DNA of 64,000 bases from Brevibacterium sp. S111 (lineage in GTDB: Bacteria; Actinomycetota; Actinomycetes; Actinomycetales; Brevibacteriaceae). Shown piece after piece: positions 18,244-26,217 of this stretch. Below the pieces are notes generated by a model. That model worked only from the letters and a program-made list of their open reading frames with translations. It was not told where the DNA came from and ran no database searches. The position numbers and the translations under genes are program-made. The DNA lies in the NCBI RefSeq assembly GCF_004745075.1, contig NZ_RHFH01000008.1:62001-126000 (forward strand), given 5' to 3'. Every line of letters begins with the position of its first letter. The stretch's first letter is position 1.

Positions 18244-18276
18244 ACTGGCCATAGACAAGTAATGTAGTGAGCCAGC

Positions 18277-18322
18277 GAGTCCGTCCCGGTTCGAAACTTG
18301 AGTTCCGAACCGGGACGGACTC
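18277..18322 (+). terminator. Long perfect stem-loop between htaA and hmuO
   Basis: Perfect 17-nt arms (GAGTCCGTCCCGGTTCG and its complement) enclose a 12-nt loop. It lies 34 bp after the HtaA stop and about 64 bp before hmuO, so it probably ends or attenuates the htaA transcript. Confidence 0.7.
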
Positions 18323-18385
18323 ACCCCTAAGACCCGCTATCGCGAACCGTCATTCGGATCGACGATCTCTCAACGAGGAAACATC

Positions 18386-19024
18386 ATGTCTGAACCGTTC
18401 TCCGCTCGCCTCAAGGCCAGCACCGCCACCATCCACGACGAGGTCGAACACACCACTTTCATGGTCGACCTCATGGAAGGACGGCTCGACTCTCGGGCCT
18501 ACGCTCTCCTGCTCAAGCAGTACGAGGTCATCTATCCCGTGCTCGAGTCCAAGTCGCGGGAGTTCGCCGACGATCCGGTCTTCGCGCCCTTCCACGACGC
18601 CGGCCTCTTCCGCTCCGAGCGCATCGCAGCCGACCTCTCCGCCCTCGACGGTGCGGAACTGCCTGTGATGCCCAGCGCTGCCGCCTATGCCGCGCACCTT
18701 GCCGGACTCGAACGAGCCGACCAAGTCATCGCCCACCACTACACGCGCTACCTCGGGGATCTCTCCGGCGGCCAGGCGATCGGCGCCCTCATGGGCCGTC
18801 ACTACAGCCTGCCCGCGACCTCACTGACGATGTGGGACTTCGCGGCACTCGGCAAGACGAAGCCGTACAAAGATGCCTACCGCCGCCTCCTCGACGAAGT
18901 GGCGTCGACCGGCGGCGACGAGCAGATCGTCATCGACGAGACCATGGAGGCCTTCCGCCTCAACGGTGACCTCCTCGTCGACCTCACCGACGCCACCGAA
19001 CAGCGCGCGGTTCCGGTCGCCTAG
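18386..19024 (+). CDS. hmuO: Biliverdin-producing heme oxygenase
   Basis: Cleaves heme to biliverdin, CO and ferrous iron, releasing the iron gained by the neighbouring heme import genes. The 212 aa sequence has the proximal histidine in STATIHDEVEH near residue 16, the family signature HHYTRYLGDLSGGQAIG with the distal-helix glycines, and the terminal MEAFRLNGDL. Length matches Corynebacterium HmuO (about 215 aa). ATG 18386 follows GAGGAAAC. It ends convergently against rimI with a four-base overlap. No DtxR-type iron box is seen upstream. Confidence 0.95.
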   Translation: MSEPFSARLKASTATIHDEVEHTTFMVDLMEGRLDSRAYALLLKQYEVIYPVLESKSREFADDPVFAPFHDAGLFRSERIAADLSALDGAELPVMPSAAAYAAHLAGLERADQVIAHHYTRYLGDLSGGQAIGALMGRHYSLPATSLTMWDFAALGKTKPYKDAYRRLLDEVASTGGDEQIVIDETMEAFRLNGDLLVDLTDATEQRAVPVA

Positions 19025-19530
19025 TCACCGATCCGCAGACGCATGAGCACGGCCGCGGCGCCCGGATAGTAATCCGGGCGCCGTCCCCATTCCACGAATC
19101 CGAAGGACGCGTACATCGCCAGCGCCGAGGTGTTGCGTTCGTCGACTTCGAGGTGGACGACCTCGGCGCCGCGGTCCTTCGCCCAGTCGATCCCCGCGTC
19201 GAGCAGGACTCGACCGATGCCCTGCCCGCGGGCCGCCTCGGTGGTGGCGATGGTCATGACATCGGCTTCCGCACCGGATGCGGACATGACGACCCAGCCG
19301 GCCAGCTCCCCCGCCGAGTTGGTGTTGCCCTGCGTCGCGGTCGAACCGTCGAAGGTCCCGTTCTCCCCCGCCGAGGCGGTCCTGGCGGCGAACATGATCG
19401 TGCCGTTCTGTGCCTTGACCGACCAGTAGTAGCCGAGAGTCCACGCGGTGGGCCCGAAGATCGCCGCATCGTGGTCGGCCACCTCGGCGAGGTCCCACCA
19501 GGGCAGCTCGGCGATGGTCACGGAGGTCAT
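19021..19530 (-). CDS. rimI: Ribosomal protein S18 alanine N-acetyltransferase-like GNAT enzyme
   Basis: GNAT-fold acetyltransferase of 169 aa. The acetyl-CoA loop ATTEAARGQGIGRVLLDAGI is intact, followed by VVHLEVDERNTSALAMYASF and GFVEWGRRPDYYPG, typical of RimI. ATG 19528-19530 overlaps the tsaB stop. RimI acetylates the N-terminus of ribosomal protein S18 in E. coli, and in actinobacteria the gene stands in the tsaB-rimI-tsaD group, as here. Acetyl target in this organism is inferred from the context. Confidence 0.9.
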   Translation of the reverse strand: MTSVTIAELPWWDLAEVADHDAAIFGPTAWTLGYYWSVKAQNGTIMFAARTASAGENGTFDGSTATQGNTNSAGELAGWVVMSASGAEADVMTIATTEAARGQGIGRVLLDAGIDWAKDRGAEVVHLEVDERNTSALAMYASFGFVEWGRRPDYYPGAAAVLMRLRIGD

Positions 19531-20330
19531 CTCAGTGAGCTCTCGCGCACCGGGGTCGCCTTCGCATCGGGTTCGCGCAGGTATTCCGGGATCGGTTCGC
19601 TCAGTTCTCGACCCGCGGCGAGTTCACGTGCTGCGGCGAGGGCGAGGTATTCGGCACGGGGGTCGGTGATGGACTCAGTGGTCGTGGCTCCGAGGGTGTC
19701 GGGGTAGAGGAGGAACCCGCGGCCGAGCTTCTCGCCGATCAGGGCCGTTGCTGCGGTCGCCGACTCGACGGATGCGGCCTCGTTCCCTGCCTGCTCGGTT
19801 CCGAACGGGTCGAACCGACAACCGTTGGCGGCGAGGACCGAGGCGACCTCGAGCGGTTTCGCTACGAATGGTCCGGCGCTCAACGAAGCATCGGCGGAGT
19901 CATAGACGCTGAAGTAGACCTCCTTGCGGCGGGCGTCCGAGGCGATGAGGACGGGGCCCGGGCCGGTCGAGCCGGCTGCCGAGGCACTCTCCGAGCCGGG
20001 TTCGGGCGAGCCCCCCGCCGAGCTGCGAACGAACTCTTCGGCGATCGCGGTCTGGGACAGCAGGCCCTTGACCGGGATTCCGCGGGCCTGGCCGACGGCG
20101 ATGCCGGCGGCGATGCCCACTCGCAGTCCCGTGAAGGGACCGGGCCCGATGCCGACGACGACGAGTTCGGGCTGGGCCTCCGCGGCGAGCACGTCGGCGA
20201 GCGCGGGACCGATGAATTCGACGTGTCGACGCTGGTCGTCGGCCTGCTCGGCGGCGATGACCGAACCGGTGTCCGTGTCGACGAGGGCCACGGAGGCCGA
20301 CTGCGAGGTGTCGATGCCCAGAATGATCAT
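19527..20330 (-). CDS. tsaB: tRNA threonylcarbamoyladenosine biosynthesis protein TsaB
   Basis: Non-catalytic partner that binds and stabilises TsaD in t6A synthesis. The 267 aa sequence has the ASKHA-fold start ILGIDTSQSASVALVD, the conserved RRHVEFIGPALADVL and GIGPGPFTGLRVGIA, the last being diagnostic of TsaB. It overlaps tsaE and rimI by four bases each. Residues about 115-135 are a Ser/Glu/Gly-rich insertion compared with shorter relatives. Confidence 0.94.
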   Translation of the reverse strand: MIILGIDTSQSASVALVDTDTGSVIAAEQADDQRRHVEFIGPALADVLAAEAQPELVVVGIGPGPFTGLRVGIAAGIAVGQARGIPVKGLLSQTAIAEEFVRSSAGGSPEPGSESASAAGSTGPGPVLIASDARRKEVYFSVYDSADASLSAGPFVAKPLEVASVLAANGCRFDPFGTEQAGNEAASVESATAATALIGEKLGRGFLLYPDTLGATTTESITDPRAEYLALAAARELAAGRELSEPIPEYLREPDAKATPVRESSLR

Positions 20331-20929
20331 GATTCGTCTCCCTCATTCGCTGAGCCCTCGCCGGGCAGGTCCGCGGAGGCCGGGTTTTCGACGCTCACGT
20401 TCGCAGCTGCCGAGATATCAGCCTGGATTCGGGGCATGCGCGCGGCCCAGGCATCCCCGCAGCCGGTGAGGTCGACGGTGCGCCGTTCGTCCTCAGACTC
20501 GTCTGCGCCGTCGACCCCGATCAGTTCCTCGTCGTCGGACTCGTCCCACACCGGGGCGATGGTGATGTCTAGATGGTCGCTGCTGAGCTGCTCGGCCATG
20601 CCGGCGCCCCATTCGACGACCGTGATCGACTCATCCAACTCGGAGTCGAGGTCGAGGTCTTCGAGCTCCTCCCCGTCGGCCAACCGGTACGCGTCGACAT
20701 GGACGAGCGCAGGGCCGCCGCTGCGCGACGGGTGAACGCGCGCGATGATGAACGTCGGCGAGGTGATCCGCCCGGCCACGTCGAGAGCCGTCCCCAGAGA
20801 TTGGGTGAACGTCGTCTTCCCCGCACCGAGGTTGCCTGTGAGAATGAGCAGGTCGCCGGCTCGCAGATGATCGGCCAAGGCGGCGGCGAAAGTGCGCATC
20901 TGCTCCAAGGATTCGAGATGGAACCTCAT
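20327..20929 (-). CDS. tsaE: tRNA threonylcarbamoyladenosine biosynthesis ATPase TsaE
   Basis: ATPase of the TsaB-TsaD-TsaE complex, needed for turnover in t6A formation. From ATG 20929, which overlaps the alr stop, it is 200 aa. Motifs are Walker A LTGNLGAGKTTFTQSLG, the switch region SPTFIIARVH, HVDAYRL and the Trp-containing VVEWGAGM. The C-terminal 70 residues (acidic, then a short helix) extend beyond the usual domain of about 150 aa and have no recognised function. Confidence 0.94.
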   Translation of the reverse strand: MRFHLESLEQMRTFAAALADHLRAGDLLILTGNLGAGKTTFTQSLGTALDVAGRITSPTFIIARVHPSRSGGPALVHVDAYRLADGEELEDLDLDSELDESITVVEWGAGMAEQLSSDHLDITIAPVWDESDDEELIGVDGADESEDERRTVDLTGCGDAWAARMPRIQADISAAANVSVENPASADLPGEGSANEGDES

Positions 20930-22158
20930 CGTCCGTCTCCTTTCCGTACTGTGCGGTCGACACGTGCGCTGAGCTGGGTGACGATCTCGTAGTTGATCGT
21001 ATTCGCCCAGGTCCCCCACTCGGCCGCGCTCGGACCGTCTGGCCCGAAGATGACGACCTCGTCGCCGATGGCCACCTCGTCGTTTCCAGCGCCGATGTCG
21101 ATGATCATCTGATCCATGGCGATCCGCCCCACGACGGGGTAGCGACGACCGCGGATGGCCACCTCGGCCCGGTTCGATGCCGACCGCGGCAGGCCGTCCC
21201 CGTACCCACCGGGCACGAGCGCGAACCGGGTGTCGGTCGCAGCGGTGAACGTCAGTCCATAGGAGGCGCCGTGACCAGCGGGAATGTCCTTGAGATTGAT
21301 GACGGCGGAGACTAGCCGCATGACCGGTCGCAGCCCGAGGACCGTCGGATCCCCGTCCTCGAGTGGGGACAGTCCGTAGAGCGCGAGCCCCACCCTGGCC
21401 GAGGTGCCCGGACACGGTCCCAGGGTGAGCGCGCCCGGCGAGTTCGCGATATGGACGTCCAGGTCATCCGATTCGCCGAGGCAGCCGTCCGCGGCGTCGA
21501 GCACTGCCCGCAGCTGCCCGTGGGCGGAGGAGAAGACCGCGCTCTGCGCTGCGGTCTCGGGGCGTTCGGGTTCATCGGCGACAGCGAAGTGGCTCATGAT
21601 TCCGACGATGCAGATATCGGTCGTGGCACCGGGGCCGCGGGTGGGGTCGGTGTCGTCGGTGACAGCGCTGCGGCTGTCTTCGGCGTGGCGGCGCAGCCAG
21701 TCGAAGGCGCGGACGACTGCTTCCGGTGACAGGCCGTTGCGGCCGAGGCCGGTGTCGATCTTCAGATGGGCTCGGGCCGTGGCGCCGGTGCGGCGGGCCG
21801 CCTTCGTCAGTCGGTCGAGGGATTCGACTGTCGACACGCCCAGTTGGATGTCGGCGCGCACCGCCTCGTCGAGGTCGGTGGTGGGTCCGTAGAGCCATGC
21901 GATGATCTCGGGCTCGGGGCCGAGCAGGCTGCGCAGGTGAAGGGCCTCGGGGATCGTGGCCACACAGAACTCACGCCATCCGGCCGTGAAGAGGACGGGA
22001 GCGATGAGGTCGACGCCGTGGCCGTAGGCGTTGGCTTTGACGACGCATTTGAGGCGGGCGGGTGCGAGGCGATCGGCAAGGACAGCGGCATTGTCCCGCA
22101 GGGCCGCCTCGTCGATCTCGGCCCGTACAAGAGCCTCGGGGATGTCGAAAGATGTCAC
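20926..22158 (-). CDS. alr: Alanine racemase
   Basis: PLP enzyme interconverting L- and D-alanine for peptidoglycan. The 410 aa sequence shows the PLP-lysine motif VVKANAYGHGVDL near residue 41, HLKIDTGLGRNGL, the second-domain catalytic Tyr in GHGASYGLTF, and VGRIAMDQMIIDIG. The start is GTG at 22158, with a TAGTCT hexamer six bases upstream, so a leaderless transcript is likely. This would be the promoter for alr - tsaE - tsaB - rimI, all of which overlap by four bases. Confidence 0.95.
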   Translation of the reverse strand: MTSFDIPEALVRAEIDEAALRDNAAVLADRLAPARLKCVVKANAYGHGVDLIAPVLFTAGWREFCVATIPEALHLRSLLGPEPEIIAWLYGPTTDLDEAVRADIQLGVSTVESLDRLTKAARRTGATARAHLKIDTGLGRNGLSPEAVVRAFDWLRRHAEDSRSAVTDDTDPTRGPGATTDICIVGIMSHFAVADEPERPETAAQSAVFSSAHGQLRAVLDAADGCLGESDDLDVHIANSPGALTLGPCPGTSARVGLALYGLSPLEDGDPTVLGLRPVMRLVSAVINLKDIPAGHGASYGLTFTAATDTRFALVPGGYGDGLPRSASNRAEVAIRGRRYPVVGRIAMDQMIIDIGAGNDEVAIGDEVVIFGPDGPSAAEWGTWANTINYEIVTQLSARVDRTVRKGDGR

Positions 22159-22164
22159 TGGATA

Positions 22165-22170
22165 AGACTA
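22165..22170 (-). promoter_or_regulatory. Leaderless -10 box for the alr - tsaE - tsaB - rimI operon
   Basis: TAGTCT on the minus strand ends six bases before the GTG at 22158. No separate ribosome binding site is present. Confidence 0.55.
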
Positions 22171-22411
22171 CCGCCGACACCTGCCGCCGAGCAGTATCGG
22201 GACGGTCTGCCGGAGCCGGATGGGGTCGATCTCGCAGAGGCGGCGCACCGACGAAATCTTCAATGTGAGAATGCACCGTCCCCGGTCAGCACCTTCGCTA
22301 CGCTGTTTCCCCGCGACCGTCGGCGCTTCCGGTGACGGCGTCGCGGTTGCAGCCGACGAGGCGTTCGGCGAAGAAGAGTTCGCAGAACCGTTCGATGAAG
22401 AAGGAGACATC

Positions 22412-23089
22412 ATGCACACCACATCAGGTCGCACCATCGCGATCGTGATCGCAACCGTCATGTTCGCGGCGGTCCTCACGGTGACCGGACAGACCGGCCC
22501 CGCTGAGGCGGCCGCGAAGCACTGCACCGGCGTCGAGGCGAACGAATCGGTCACGGCGGCGAAAGCCATCGAGGTCAAGCAGCGGTCGACGATCACCGCC
22601 GATATCTACCTGTGCAGTAAATCCGGCGACCGGTACGTTCGCGACAGCGGTCCCTACAAGGCGCGGCTCGGCTCTGACGGAACGACGTCGAGCAAGAGCG
22701 AAGGCGACGGGAAGACTCCGAAGGGAGTGTTCTGGATGCGCGACGGATTCGGCACCTCGGCGAACCCGGGCCTGCAGAAGGCCTGGACGAAGGTCACCCG
22801 TGATCATGTGTGGGTCGACGGCGACGCGACGAAGGCCGAGGGCTACAACACGATGCAGCTGAAGTCGGAAGGATACGAGGGCGAATCGCTCTACCAGCCG
22901 AAGCCGTATAAGTATGCCCAGGTCATCGGCTACAACGAGGCCCGCACTCCAGGCAAGGGGTCGGCGATCTTCCTGCACGCGAACACGGAGTCGATGAAGA
23001 CCGCCGGCTGCGTATCGATGTACGAGTCCAGCCTCGTCAAGGCGATGAAGTGGGAGGGATCGACGGAGACGCAGATCCTCATCCACTGA
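22412..23089 (+). CDS. Secreted L,D-transpeptidase-like (YkuD family) protein
   Basis: A 225 aa protein with ATG 22412 after AAGGAG. It has a signal peptide (residues 1 to about 34, RTIAIVIATVMFAAVLTV, ending AEA) and one catalytic-type YkuD region. The characteristic block is IFLHANTESMKTAGCVSM, with the His and the Cys of the HxxxxxxxxxxGC pattern. SEGDGKTPKGVFWMRDGFG upstream matches the GDGRTPEG part of the family. It would act on peptidoglycan stem peptides outside the membrane, making 3-3 crosslinks or trimming. It lies on the plus strand between the alr operon and nnr, which are both on the minus strand. Confidence 0.82.
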   Translation: MHTTSGRTIAIVIATVMFAAVLTVTGQTGPAEAAAKHCTGVEANESVTAAKAIEVKQRSTITADIYLCSKSGDRYVRDSGPYKARLGSDGTTSSKSEGDGKTPKGVFWMRDGFGTSANPGLQKAWTKVTRDHVWVDGDATKAEGYNTMQLKSEGYEGESLYQPKPYKYAQVIGYNEARTPGKGSAIFLHANTESMKTAGCVSMYESSLVKAMKWEGSTETQILIH

Positions 23090-23105
23090 GACGGAGGCCC
23101 ACGGT

Positions 23106-24725
23106 TCAGTCGGTGCCGTGGATGAGTTCCTCGACCACCTCGGTGAGGGCATCGGCGAACCCGGAGGCGGTGACGGCCCGCCCTCCGGCGGCGTTGTGCA
23201 CGAGCACGCCGAGACCGGCCAGCCGCGCCCATTCGCGGTTCGGGACGGGCAGGTCATCGCCGTCGTAGCGGTGCCGTGCCGATGCGGTCGCGGTCAGCGT
23301 GCCGAGGATCCCGGCCAGTACGTCGCCGGACCCGGCGGTGGCGAGGCTCGCCGGACCCGGCTCGGGCAGGACGACCAGACCGTCGGGAGCGGCGATGACG
23401 GTGTGGTGGCCCTTGAGGAGCACGATCGTTCCGGTCAGCTGCGCGGCCTGCCGGGCCCACCCGACCGGGTCCTGTCCGATGCGGCCGGCTGTGATGATTT
23501 CGCCGAGGAGTCGGCTGAGCAGTCGGGCCAGCTCGCCGGCGTGCGGGGTGATGATGATCGGCCGCTCGGCCATCCAGGTGCCGACCATCGCCTCGGCTCG
23601 CCCGATCATCTCGAGTCCGCCGGCGTCGATGACCACGGGAATGTGTGATTCGCCGAGGGCGTCGACCGCGGCCTGGACGAATTCGGTTTCGGGGTCGCCG
23701 GGCCCGAAGACGAAGGCGTTGACCCGTCCGGAGGAGCTGACCACCTCGGGATGGAGGCCGAGGACGTACTCGGCGACGAGCGGGGAGCCGAGATAGCGGA
23801 CCATACCTGACCCAGTGCTCACCGCCGAGGTGGTCGTGAGCACGCCCGCACCCGGATAGTCTTCGGAACCGGCAAGGACCCCGACGACGCCGCGGGAGTA
23901 TTTGTGGCCGCTCTCCTGCGGCCGGGGGAAGTCCGATCTGAGGTCACCTGAGTCGAGCAGCTCGGCGACAGCGAGATCTGTATCGAGTCCCAGGCCGATG
24001 TCGATGACGTCGATCCTGCCGGTGAACTCGTGCACGCGCGGGTCGATGAGTTCGGCTTTCAATCCGCCGAAGGTCACGGTGCGGTCGGCATGCAGGCGGG
24101 TCTCGGCGTCGTCGGGATCCGGGTCGAGATCGGAGGGCACATCGACGGCGATGAGGCTCCCGGTGCGGTGCGGGGCCCAAACGGCGATGAGTTTCGCGAT
24201 GTGGTCGGGCAGTCCGCGCCTGCCGCCGGTGCCGAGGATGCCGTCGAGGACGAGATCGGCGCGGGAGAGTTCGCGGTACGCGTCCGCGCGGGCAGACTCG
24301 GCGGAAGTGGGGCCAGCCGCCTCGGCGGAGGTGGAAGCGGCGCTGGTGGGAGCGGCGCTGGTGGGAGCGGCGCTGGTGGGAGCGGCGCTCGCCTCGGCCG
24401 TCGTAAACGCGATGACCTGTGCTCCGGCACGGCGTGCGGCGGTCAGCCCCTCGTCGTGAGTGCGGTCGAAGAGTGTGATGGCGGTGACGGCGGCACCGCG
24501 CCTGCTCAGAGTCGATGCGGCGAAGAGCGCATCCCCGGCGTTGTTGCCCGGACCGGCCAGCACGCACACCCTGGTTCCGGCGACCTGACCGAGGTGGGTG
24601 GTGAGCGTGTCGATGCCGATGTTCGCCAGCGCCCGGGCCGCACGGGCCATGAGCGGGACGCCGGCCTCGAGCAGAGGCACCTCGGCTTCCCGGATGATCT
24701 CGCTCGGGTAGGCGAACACGCTCAT
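23106..24725 (-). CDS. nnr: Bifunctional NAD(P)HX epimerase / ADP-dependent NAD(P)HX dehydratase
   Basis: Repairs hydrated NAD(P)H: the N-terminal domain epimerises NAD(P)HX and the C-terminal domain dehydrates it with ADP or ATP. From ATG 24725 (GAGGAGC upstream) it is 539 aa. The epimerase domain, about 1-230, has VLAGPGNNAGDALFAA and DLVLDGILGTGGRRGLP. The dehydratase domain, about 245-539, has GVLAGSEDYPGAGVL, IIITPHAGELARLL, VLLKGHHTVIA and the nucleotide-binding ATAGSGDVLAGILG. A low-complexity Ala-Pro-Thr-Ser repeat is inserted in the epimerase domain (see 24331-24389). M20 amidohydrolase lies upstream on the same strand. Confidence 0.93.
   Translation of the reverse strand: MSVFAYPSEIIREAEVPLLEAGVPLMARAARALANIGIDTLTTHLGQVAGTRVCVLAGPGNNAGDALFAASTLSRRGAAVTAITLFDRTHDEGLTAARRAGAQVIAFTTAEASAAPTSAAPTSAAPTSAASTSAEAAGPTSAESARADAYRELSRADLVLDGILGTGGRRGLPDHIAKLIAVWAPHRTGSLIAVDVPSDLDPDPDDAETRLHADRTVTFGGLKAELIDPRVHEFTGRIDVIDIGLGLDTDLAVAELLDSGDLRSDFPRPQESGHKYSRGVVGVLAGSEDYPGAGVLTTTSAVSTGSGMVRYLGSPLVAEYVLGLHPEVVSSSGRVNAFVFGPGDPETEFVQAAVDALGESHIPVVIDAGGLEMIGRAEAMVGTWMAERPIIITPHAGELARLLSRLLGEIITAGRIGQDPVGWARQAAQLTGTIVLLKGHHTVIAAPDGLVVLPEPGPASLATAGSGDVLAGILGTLTATASARHRYDGDDLPVPNREWARLAGLGVLVHNAAGGRAVTASGFADALTEVVEELIHGTD
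24331..24389 (-). repeat. 15-bp tandem repeat within nnr
   Basis: Three exact copies of CGCTGGTGGGAGCGG with partial flanking copies encode repeats of APTSA in the epimerase domain. The in-frame period of five codons permits copy-number change without loss of frame. Confidence 0.8.
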
Positions 24726-24828
24726 CGACTGCTCCTCTTCATGACACGGCTGCTGATTCGACGTCGCCCTGCATAGGACCTGTCCCTGCACCGTATGCCG
24801 TTTCCACTTTCCAGACCAGACTGCCGGG

Positions 24829-26145
24829 TCAGTTTTCGGCCAGCTGTGCCAGCCGGCGACCGGCCAAGTGGGCGAGGAACAGTGCCTGGTCGGCCAGGCC
24901 GTCATCGCTGTGGCGAGCGCGCGGTGAATGGTTGGCCTCTCGTTCGTCGACCGGCAGGTTCGGCAGCGCGACACCGAAGTGCCCATAGGCGCCGGGCACG
25001 GCGTCGAGGACGCGGGAGAAGTCCTCGGAGCCGGGCAGCGGGTTGGCCTTGCGCACGGTCCGCTCCTCACCGAAGAGTTCGGTGAAGGTAGAGAGGAAGA
25101 ATTCGGCTTCGGCGTCATTGTTGATCGTCGGGGGAAGGATCTGTTCGTATTCCACCTCGGCGGACAGCCCGTGGGCGGCGACGAGGTCACGGACGAGGTT
25201 GGGCAGCTCTGCCTCGGCGCGGGAGGTCACGGTTTCGGAGAACGTGCGGACGCTGACGACGAGAGTCGCGAAGTCGGGGACGACGTTCGGGGCGGTGCCG
25301 CCGTTGAACTGGCCGACGGTGACGACGAGGGGATCGAAGATGTCGAAGCGGCGGGTGACGTACTCCTGCAGCTGGCCGACGAGCATCGCTCCGACCTGGA
25401 TGGGGTCCTTGCCGGTGGCCGGGCGGGAGGCGTGGGTGCCTTTGCCGTGGACGGTGATCGTCATCTTCGAGAACGCCGCCATATAGGACCCAGGGCGGGA
25501 GCTGGCGACTCCGAGGTCGGCGTCGGCAGAGACGTGGATGCCGAAGGCGGCTTTGACGCGGGGTCCGGCGGCGTCGAGGACGCCTTCGTCGATCATCTTC
25601 CCGGCCCCGTCGAAGCCCTCCTCGCCGGGTTGGAACATGAACACGACGTCACCGGGCAGGGATTCGCGGTCGCGGTGGAGGAGTTTGAGTGCACCGACGA
25701 GCCCGGCCGTGTGCAGGTCGTGACCGCAGGCGTGCATCCTCCCCGAGGTGGCTGCGAAGTCGAATCCGGTCGCCTCGTTCACGGGCAGCCCGTCCATATC
25801 CCCGCGCAGCAGCACGGCGGGCACGCCCCCGGTCGAGTCGGTCTTCCGGGCGCCGCCGCGGAGTACGACGATGATCGAGGACAGATTCTCTCCCGTGCTC
25901 ACCTCGATGTCGAGGCCTTCGATGGCCTCGAGGACGAGCTTCTGCGTGACCGGCAGGTCGAGTCCGACCTCGACGTTCTCATGGAGTGCGCGGCGGAGGG
26001 TGACGAGGCCGGGCGCGATGTCCGCGGCGTCCTCGGCGGTGGGCAGGTGGATGGGGGCGGCCGCCTCGGTGGGAGCCGGGATCGGGTGGGTGGCGGCGTC
26101 GGCGGTGGTGGTGGCAGTGGCGGCGTTGTTGGGAAGTGAGCTCAT
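24829..26145 (-). CDS. M20 family metallo-amidohydrolase (IAA-amino-acid hydrolase / hippuricase type)
   Basis: Zinc/manganese peptidase-like amidohydrolase that cleaves N-acyl amino acids; the physiological acyl group is unknown. The 438 aa sequence shows the M20D motifs RGDMDGLPVNEATGFDF, MHACGHDLHTAGLVG with metal ligands, MFQPGEEGFDGAGKMI, the dimerisation-domain HGKGTHASRPATGKDP, and the terminal GSEDFS. The first 30 residues are Ala/Thr-rich and probably disordered. The ATG at 26145 is preceded six bases upstream by TAGACT, so it is probably leaderless. The gene faces away from the histidine kinase gene, sharing a 72-bp divergent promoter region. Confidence 0.92.
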   Translation of the reverse strand: MSSLPNNAATATTTADAATHPIPAPTEAAAPIHLPTAEDAADIAPGLVTLRRALHENVEVGLDLPVTQKLVLEAIEGLDIEVSTGENLSSIIVVLRGGARKTDSTGGVPAVLLRGDMDGLPVNEATGFDFAATSGRMHACGHDLHTAGLVGALKLLHRDRESLPGDVVFMFQPGEEGFDGAGKMIDEGVLDAAGPRVKAAFGIHVSADADLGVASSRPGSYMAAFSKMTITVHGKGTHASRPATGKDPIQVGAMLVGQLQEYVTRRFDIFDPLVVTVGQFNGGTAPNVVPDFATLVVSVRTFSETVTSRAEAELPNLVRDLVAAHGLSAEVEYEQILPPTINNDAEAEFFLSTFTELFGEERTVRKANPLPGSEDFSRVLDAVPGAYGHFGVALPNLPVDEREANHSPRARHSDDGLADQALFLAHLAGRRLAQLAEN

Positions 26146-26151
26146 GTCCCG

Positions 26152-26157
26152 AGTCTA
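26152..26157 (-). promoter_or_regulatory. Leaderless -10 box for the M20 amidohydrolase
   Basis: TAGACT on the minus strand ends six bases before the ATG at 26145. Confidence 0.55.
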
Positions 26158-26204
26158 TTGCCCTCGCACAGATCGCGGTTCCTCGCCCTCCACCGCGATC
26201 ACGT

Positions 26205-26210
26205 TAGGCT
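26205..26210 (+). promoter_or_regulatory. Leaderless -10 box for the histidine kinase gene
   Basis: TAGGCT ends seven bases before the ATG at 26218; no Shine-Dalgarno sequence is seen. Divergent from the M20 promoter, about 50 bp away. Confidence 0.5.
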
Positions 26211-26217
26211 TGTGGCG

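Noticed and set aside
18244..18385. Iron box or heme-regulator site before hmuO
   Set aside because: The gap contains only the long terminator-like hairpin and a ribosome binding site; no TTAGGTTAG-type palindrome is present.
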